From positions 868,001-932,000 of the forward strand of contig NZ_CP054493.1 in the NCBI RefSeq assembly GCF_015265475.1: a stretch of DNA of 64,000 bases, written 5' to 3'. Within the stretch, counting starts at the first letter, position 1; each line of letters begins with the position of its first letter. A program made the position numbers and the translations under genes. The notes below the pieces were generated by a model that worked only from the letters and a program-made list of their open reading frames with translations, ran no database searches and had not been told where the DNA came from. Positions 58,998-64,000 of this stretch are shown here, piece after piece. This DNA comes from Candidatus Sulfurimonas marisnigri. Its GTDB lineage: Bacteria; Campylobacterota; Campylobacteria; Campylobacterales; Sulfurimonadaceae.

Positions 58998-59074
58998 GCG
59001 GTGGTAGTTCAGTTGGTTAGAATACCTGCCTGTCACGCAGGGGGTCGCGAGTTCGAGTCTCGTCCACCGCGCCA
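58998..59074 (+). tRNA. tRNA-Asp (GTC), copy 2
   Basis: Same sequence as copy 1, including CCA. Last gene of the array; no clear terminator hairpin was seen in the 24 bases before the converging hemerythrin gene ends. Confidence 0.97.
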
Positions 59075-59098
59075 CTTTTCACTTCAACTTAACAATAA

Positions 59099-59512
59099 TT
59101 ATTTATATTTTTTAACTAGTTTATGTGCCAAAATTTTGGTATCTTCTTTTACAATATGATTTACCAGAATTTCTTTAGCAATAACATTCATCTTTGTTTT
59201 TATAGTCTCTATGTCTGCAGGAGTATTCATAACTGATGCAAGACTTTCAACTAGATTTTGATGCAATAATATATGCTCTTTTATGTCAGGATATCCAATT
59301 GACAACATATACTTCTCTTCATCATCAAAATGTGTTCTCATGTAATCACTAAACTCATATAGTATTTTTTTAATCTCTTCTGTCTTATCTGAAGTGTTTT
59401 CTATAGCAAACAAACGATTTACTATTTCAAACAGTTTTTTATGCTGAGTGTCAATACTTTCTATTCCTACACTGTATACATTGTTCCATTTTAGTTCATC
59501 ATTTATTTGCAT
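59099..59512 (-). CDS. Bacteriohemerythrin
   Basis: A 137-residue hemerythrin with all seven iron ligands in place: His24, His61, Glu65, His80, His84, His119 and Asp124. It should form a normal di-iron O2 site and act as an O2 buffer or carrier in a microaerophile. It is paralogous to the gene at 1803-2219, which lacks His80. Single gene, converging on the tRNA array. Confidence 0.95.
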   Translation of the reverse strand: MQINDELKWNNVYSVGIESIDTQHKKLFEIVNRLFAIENTSDKTEEIKKILYEFSDYMRTHFDDEEKYMLSIGYPDIKEHILLHQNLVESLASVMNTPADIETIKTKMNVIAKEILVNHIVKEDTKILAHKLVKKYK

Positions 59513-59571
59513 ATAAATCCTTTGTATTTATTATAATATATAAAAAATTAAATATAAATATATAATAGGTA

Positions 59572-60684
59572 CTATAAAAAACTTTTAGTTCCTCTTGCAT
59601 CATACATATCTTTATATCTAAAGGTTATGAGATTTTGCATAATAGCAAAAAGAATTATAAAGTTTAAAAAACTGCTTCCCCCATAGCTGAACATTGGCAG
59701 TGGTAGTCCAACAACAGGTGCATATCCTATCGTCATTGCGATATTAACACCCATATAAATAAATATCATAAATGATATAGATATAGTTACTACTTTTATA
59801 TAATAATCAGTGTTAAAGATACTCAAACTCAACAAATGTAAGATAAGCATTACATATATTAGTATAATTCCTAAAGCACCTAAAAAACCACTTCTCTCAA
59901 CAAGAAAGGCAAAGATAAAGTCACTTGTAGCGATAGGTAAAAATCTCATTTGTGTTTGTGTGGCTTCATCTTTTGATTTGCCTGTTAATCCACCTGAACC
60001 AATGGCAATTATTGATTGTCTCACATGATAAGAGGGTTTTTCACTTAAAAAGTCTTTTATTCTAAGTTTTTGATAGTCATGTAGTAAATATTGATACACA
60101 AGTGGTGAAGAGAGTAGTATAGTTCCTATGATCACGGCCCATATTTTCCAATATACACCTATAAAAAAAAGAACTCCATAGCCAATTAGAAGAAGAACTA
60201 AAGCGGTACCTAGGTCAGGCTCTTTTACTATAAGTATAAAAGGCAAAAGTATATAAAAGCTAATTTTCAAAAAATCTTTTATTCTATAACCTTGTGTTGG
60301 AGGAGGATTTCTATATATAAGATATGCAAGCATTAATATAAGAGCTGGTTTGACAAATTCAGAGGGCTGTATGGTTGCATTTATAAATGGTATCTCAATC
60401 CATCTTTGTGCACCAAGTCTGGCATGACCAAAAAATTCAACTGCCAATAGCAGACCGATATTTATCCAGTATATTAGAGGGATAAGCCAACTCATTCTGC
60501 GAATGGGGAGCAAAAATACACCAATAAACGCTAAAAAAGCTACACCAATATAGGCTGTTTGCTTCTGGGCAAGAGCAGGAACTACCTCGCCTATCAGCCA
60601 GTTTGAAGTTATGATTAGTGGAATAATTAAGATAATAGAAAAAAAATCAAATTGTGCTAAAATACGTTTATCAATTCTCCACAA
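59572..60684 (-). CDS. rodA: Rod-shape SEDS protein RodA
   Basis: A 370-residue SEDS glycosyltransferase that polymerises peptidoglycan in the elongation machinery. About ten membrane helices; family motifs include GHARLGAQRWIEIPF, QPSEFVKPALILMLAY, VKEPDLGTALVLL and the C-terminal GVNIAMTIGYAPVVGLPLP (in part) and MFSYGGSS. The frame is open to an ATG at 60720, but RodA proteins begin at the WRIDKRI segment; the TTG at 60684 has GGAG seven bases upstream, so I start there. Divergent from the pseudouridine synthase. Confidence 0.92.
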   Translation of the reverse strand: MWRIDKRILAQFDFFSIILIIPLIITSNWLIGEVVPALAQKQTAYIGVAFLAFIGVFLLPIRRMSWLIPLIYWINIGLLLAVEFFGHARLGAQRWIEIPFINATIQPSEFVKPALILMLAYLIYRNPPPTQGYRIKDFLKISFYILLPFILIVKEPDLGTALVLLLIGYGVLFFIGVYWKIWAVIIGTILLSSPLVYQYLLHDYQKLRIKDFLSEKPSYHVRQSIIAIGSGGLTGKSKDEATQTQMRFLPIATSDFIFAFLVERSGFLGALGIILIYVMLILHLLSLSIFNTDYYIKVVTISISFMIFIYMGVNIAMTIGYAPVVGLPLPMFSYGGSSFLNFIILFAIMQNLITFRYKDMYDARGTKSFL

Positions 60685-60777
60685 GTTGTAACTCCAAAAT
60701 AAATTATGAAATTGTATCACAAAACTAGTAGTAGCGGTCTTGTATATAAATAAGTTTCTTTAAAAAAGGTCTAGAAA

Positions 60778-61752
60778 ATGGGTGAAGTAGAAAGTTATGT
60801 TTGCGAAGAAGCACAACGCTTAGATATATTTTTGGCGTCTGAAATAGGTCAGAGTCGTTCACAAATAGCACAGTTAATTAAAAAAGAGTGTGTATATGTT
60901 GATGATAAAATAGTTGCTCGTGCCGGTGTCAAGCTAAAAGCAAACCAAAATGTAAGAGTTGAGTTTCCATACGTTGATAAAAAACCAGCCTTAGAAATTG
61001 ATTTTGATGTTGAAATACTTTATGAAGATGATGATGTATTGGTTATTAATAAACCAACTGGTGTTACAGTTCATCCAGCTCCAAGTGTAAAAGAAGCGAC
61101 CTTGGTTGATTGGCTTAAACATAAAGGAATCAGACTCTCAACAATAAGTGGAGAAGAGCGACACGGTATAGTCCATAGACTAGACAAAGGGACAAGTGGT
61201 ACTATGGTAGTTGCTAAGAATAATGAAGCTCATGAATTTTTATCAGCGCAACTTCAAGATAAGAGTATGGGAAGATATTATATTGCAGTTATTAACCCAC
61301 CTCTAAAAGATGATATAACTACTATAGATAAACATATAGCTAGAAGTGTTAGCAATAGGCTTAAAATGGCATGCTCAGACAATAATGGCAAAAATGCTAC
61401 GACAATGTTTAAAGCTCTGACTCTTTCAAGTGATGAAAAAAATCAACTTGTTGCATGTAAGCTATTTACTGGTAGAACTCATCAAATCCGTGTTCATTTG
61501 GAGAGTATAAATCGTCATATAATTGGTGACCATATTTATGCTGTAAGCCCAAAACAAGAGAAATCGGAACGAATTTTGCTTCACGCTTATATAATATACT
61601 TTATCCATCCAACGAGCAAGGAAAAACTATCTTTTATTGCACCATTTGATGCAGATATGAGAGAGTATATGGATAAAAAATTCAATCCGGAGCAAATAAA
61701 TGAAGTTATTGACCCTAGTTACATTCTGCACAGCTTCACTGCTGATTCTTAG
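60778..61752 (+). CDS. RluA-family pseudouridine synthase (RluD-like)
   Basis: A 324-residue enzyme converting uridine to pseudouridine in 23S rRNA, or tRNA. An N-terminal S4 domain (about 15-65, RSQIAQLIKKECVYVDDK) precedes the catalytic domain with the active-site Asp in GIVHRLDKGTSGTMVVAK; CKLFTGRTHQIRVHL and HIIGDHIY follow. RluD-type by layout, but RluB/C-type targets cannot be excluded. Its last 53 bases overlap the FN3 lipoprotein gene. Confidence 0.9.
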   Translation: MGEVESYVCEEAQRLDIFLASEIGQSRSQIAQLIKKECVYVDDKIVARAGVKLKANQNVRVEFPYVDKKPALEIDFDVEILYEDDDVLVINKPTGVTVHPAPSVKEATLVDWLKHKGIRLSTISGEERHGIVHRLDKGTSGTMVVAKNNEAHEFLSAQLQDKSMGRYYIAVINPPLKDDITTIDKHIARSVSNRLKMACSDNNGKNATTMFKALTLSSDEKNQLVACKLFTGRTHQIRVHLESINRHIIGDHIYAVSPKQEKSERILLHAYIIYFIHPTSKEKLSFIAPFDADMREYMDKKFNPEQINEVIDPSYILHSFTADS

Positions 61753-63052
61753 TGGTTGTGGCGCTAAACCTACACCAAAAAAAGAGCCGACTGTTGATGC
61801 ATCACTGCCGTTAGTCAATCTTACTCAAAGCGGAACTATACTTGAGAGTAATGCTATAGCTCTTGAGTGGGGATTAATAGAAGATCAAAGAGTTAAAGGT
61901 ATTTATATCTACAAGGTGCCGCTGGATGAAAAATTCAATAGCAAAGATGAGTACTATGATACTGTAAATAGCCGTTTTTCTACCCACTATCTTGATTTAA
62001 ATATTAAACCCAGCTCAAAATATAGGTATTATTTTAAAACTTACAGTGACAATGCAGAATCAACACCAAGTAAATCAACCGTATTGACATCTCTTGATGT
62101 TATGGACTCAGTTACATGGCTCTACGCAGGAACGGGCATGCCAAGAAGTGCAAAAATAATCTGGAGACCGCATACAAACCAAAAAGTAAAGGCATATATA
62201 ATTCAAAGAAGAACTTTGGAAGAAAATGTCTGGACAGATATTGCAACGGTTGATGGAAGACTAAGTGCAGAGTATATAGATGACAAGCTAAAAGATAAGT
62301 ATACCTATATATATCGTATACGTGCCTATACTTATGATGGTATTACTTCAAAGCCAAGTGAAGAGGTGAAAGTTACAACAAAGGCACTGCCTCAAGATAT
62401 AAATAAAATAAGCGCAACAACTGATCTTTCTAGAAGAATTGAAATTCGGTGGGAAAAAAGTGAAGCAGAAGATTTTTTAAAATATAATTTATATAGGGCT
62501 TCAAATATAGATGGAAGTTATACATTGTTAGCAATTCTAGTGAACAACTCTTATATTGATACAATTGAAGAAGATGGAAAACAGTACTTTTACAGGGTAA
62601 GTGTAGTAGATAAAGACGGTTTAGAGAGTAAAAATGATAAACAGTCTGTAATGGGTATAACGTTGATTAAACCAAAAACACCTTCATTGGTTGAGGCAAA
62701 ATTAATTGACGGTAAAGTCAAAATATCATGGAGCAAAGAAGACCCTAGGATTAAAAGCTATATTGTTCAAAAGAGGTATAAAAAAAGTTTATTTGATGAA
62801 TCAATCGCAGATTTCGAAGGTATTAATGGTGTAGAGTTTATAGACTCAGAGATAGAGTCAGATAAAATTTATTACTATAAAGTGTTTGGTGTAGATATCA
62901 ATGGCCTTAAATCTGAACCTAGTATTGAAGTTGAACTTAAAGTTGGAGATGTATTAGTTAAAGATGCATTTAAACAATCTCCTAAGACATTGGAAAAAGA
63001 GCAAGTAAACTCTAAAAAAGACTTAATTACACCATTACAAGATTTTAACTAA
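61700..63052 (+). CDS. Fibronectin type III repeat lipoprotein
   Basis: A 450-residue lipoprotein: signal peptide with lipobox LSGC ending near residue 20, then about four fibronectin type III-like beta domains (about 35-130, 135-230, 235-325 and 330-425), each with a W-strand (LEWG, IIWRP, IRWEKS, ISWSKE) and a tyrosine-corner segment ([36 protein letters not shown]). Probably envelope-anchored with a binding or structural role. The ATG lies inside the pseudouridine synthase gene, with GGAG eight bases upstream. trmB follows 13 bases later. Confidence 0.85.
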   Translation: MKLLTLVTFCTASLLILSGCGAKPTPKKEPTVDASLPLVNLTQSGTILESNAIALEWGLIEDQRVKGIYIYKVPLDEKFNSKDEYYDTVNSRFSTHYLDLNIKPSSKYRYYFKTYSDNAESTPSKSTVLTSLDVMDSVTWLYAGTGMPRSAKIIWRPHTNQKVKAYIIQRRTLEENVWTDIATVDGRLSAEYIDDKLKDKYTYIYRIRAYTYDGITSKPSEEVKVTTKALPQDINKISATTDLSRRIEIRWEKSEAEDFLKYNLYRASNIDGSYTLLAILVNNSYIDTIEEDGKQYFYRVSVVDKDGLESKNDKQSVMGITLIKPKTPSLVEAKLIDGKVKISWSKEDPRIKSYIVQKRYKKSLFDESIADFEGINGVEFIDSEIESDKIYYYKVFGVDINGLKSEPSIEVELKVGDVLVKDAFKQSPKTLEKEQVNSKKDLITPLQDFN

Positions 63053-63065
63053 AAGAACGAGAATA

Positions 63066-64000
63066 ATGCCACATTTACATATATCAGAATTTAAAGAGAT
63101 AGAGTTTCCATTAAGCGAAGATGGAGTTTCGTTTAATTTTATAGCAGATAATATAAATCATGATGAAGAGAAACTTATCTCTGTAACTCTTGATGGTGAT
63201 GACTTTTTCTTACTTGTAAAAGAAGAAGATAATAGAAGTCTGTTGAAGTCTGATAAATTAACAAGACCCGCTTCAATTTTTAACGTACACAAAGCACTTC
63301 TGGCCTACGCTAAACTTGCAAAACTAGATATTATAAGCTCCAATGTACCAGAGCAACAAAAGAATATTCATCTTGAAGAGATTAGTTCTTTAAAAAAAGT
63401 AGAATATTTCGCTTCAAATTTTAAACCTGACAAAGAGGTTAGAATAGAAGTTGGCTTTGGTTCAGGAAGGCATGTCTTACATCAAGCTGCTCAGAATCCA
63501 GATATTTTATTTATTGGTATAGAGATACATAGACCATCTATAGAACAGGTACTAAAGCAAATAACAATTCAGAATTTAGATAACTTACTGGTACTTGATT
63601 ATGATGCCAGACTTTTTATGGAATTGATTCCATCAAATATTGTAGGAAAGGTTTATGTTCATTTTCCAGTACCATGGGATAAAAAACCTCATAGAAGAGT
63701 TATTTCTACCTCTTTTATTAAAGAAGCAAATAGAGTATTAAAAGTTGGTGGGCAGCTTGAACTTAGAACAGATAGTGAAAACTATTATGCTTACTCTTAT
63801 GAGACATTTATTGCCTTTAATAAAACAATACTTCACATAAATAAAAACAAAGATATTGCAATAAGTAGCAAGTATGAAGATAGATGGAAAAAGATGGAAA
63901 AAAACATTTATGATATTACTATGATAAATGAAGAAGAATCTCCAGATTTATCGATAGAAGGTGATTTTAGTTTTTCACATGTAGAACTATCATCACAAGA
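63066..64000 (+). CDS. trmB: tRNA (guanine-N7)-methyltransferase TrmB (partial)
   Basis: The first 311 codons of TrmB, cut by the window edge. The enzyme methylates G46 of tRNA with SAM. A long N-terminal region (about 1-115), characteristic of Campylobacterota TrmB, precedes the Rossmann domain with motif [24 protein letters not shown], and the substrate motif [25 protein letters not shown] follows. Third in an overlapping run with the pseudouridine synthase, which is a second RNA-modification gene. Confidence 0.92.
   Translation, partial: MPHLHISEFKEIEFPLSEDGVSFNFIADNINHDEEKLISVTLDGDDFFLLVKEEDNRSLLKSDKLTRPASIFNVHKALLAYAKLAKLDIISSNVPEQQKNIHLEEISSLKKVEYFASNFKPDKEVRIEVGFGSGRHVLHQAAQNPDILFIGIEIHRPSIEQVLKQITIQNLDNLLVLDYDARLFMELIPSNIVGKVYVHFPVPWDKKPHRRVISTSFIKEANRVLKVGGQLELRTDSENYYAYSYETFIAFNKTILHINKNKDIAISSKYEDRWKKMEKNIYDITMINEEESPDLSIEGDFSFSHVELSSQ

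Noticed and set aside
58570-59074. Repeated 75-77 base blocks that could look like an array or recombination repeat.
   Set aside because: They are duplicate tRNA-Asp and tRNA-Val genes with full cloverleafs.
58398-59098. tRNA cluster as an integration site for a mobile element.
   Set aside because: No integrase, direct attachment repeat, or foreign-looking gene next to the array; flanking genes are core genes.

Overview
The window is AT-rich chromosomal DNA from a member of the Campylobacterota, most likely Sulfurimonas or a close relative. This rests on several things: the protein sequences, the nitric oxide reductase genes of a denitrifier, a Campylobacter-type sigma-54 promoter, many two-component/c-di-GMP proteins, and gene orders that, from memory, recur in Campylobacter and Helicobacter (pyrH-rpoZ-spoT-tyrS, DHH-flhA-rrf2-rpsO, mutS2-membrane protein-murC, guaB-gatA-small membrane gene-ileS). 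It looks like core genome. I see no prophage, transposon, integrase or CRISPR array.

Layout. 0-4.3 kb: nitrogen oxide genes (end of norB, norC, a divergent Rrf2 regulator with paired operator-like repeats), a decayed HD-GYP gene, a bacteriohemerythrin lacking one iron ligand, and a siroheme nitrite/sulfite reductase. 4.3-11.2 kb: a tight plus-strand run pyrH, rpoZ, spoT, tyrS, a FabK/nitronate monooxygenase-like flavoprotein and a cell-wall amidase. 11.2-16.1 kb: DHH phosphoesterase, flhA, a second Rrf2 regulator, rpsO and kdsB. 16.2-19.3 kb: an overlapping operon of methyltransferase, YkgJ protein, TPR lipoprotein and trpC. 19.4-23.3 kb: YqeY-like protein, then flgH from a sigma-54 promoter, overlapped by a secreted transglutaminase-like protein and followed by a GGDEF/EAL protein. 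23.3-34.5 kb: cytochrome, SulP transporter, valS, a baeRF-like protein, two degenerate GGDEF proteins, a UvrD helicase, and the LemA-DUF3137-EI24 operon. 34.6-57.2 kb: a long, mostly housekeeping minus-strand stretch (mutS2, murC, dapC-like, ThiF-like and nitrilase-like proteins, xseB, metX, metY, a large c-di-GMP protein, guaB, gatA, ileS). 57.3-64 kb: CinA-like protein, a six-gene tRNA array behind a perfect sigma-70 promoter, a second bacteriohemerythrin, rodA, an RluD-type synthase, a fibronectin-III lipoprotein and the start of trmB.

Besides ordinary genes I found several non-coding patterns. One is a family of short intergenic hairpin elements sharing a conserved decamer at four places. 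A second is the palindrome TACATGTA, read 18 times and concentrated in the 33-58 kb half. A third is a shared 23-bp promoter element in front of both metX and metY. The fourth is paired direct repeats between norC and its neighbouring regulator. I did not find a convincing new multi-gene system; the most unusual protein-level items are a nitrilase homologue that lacks catalytic residues, beside a zinc-less E1-like protein, and a 36-residue membrane protein overlapping the end of ileS.
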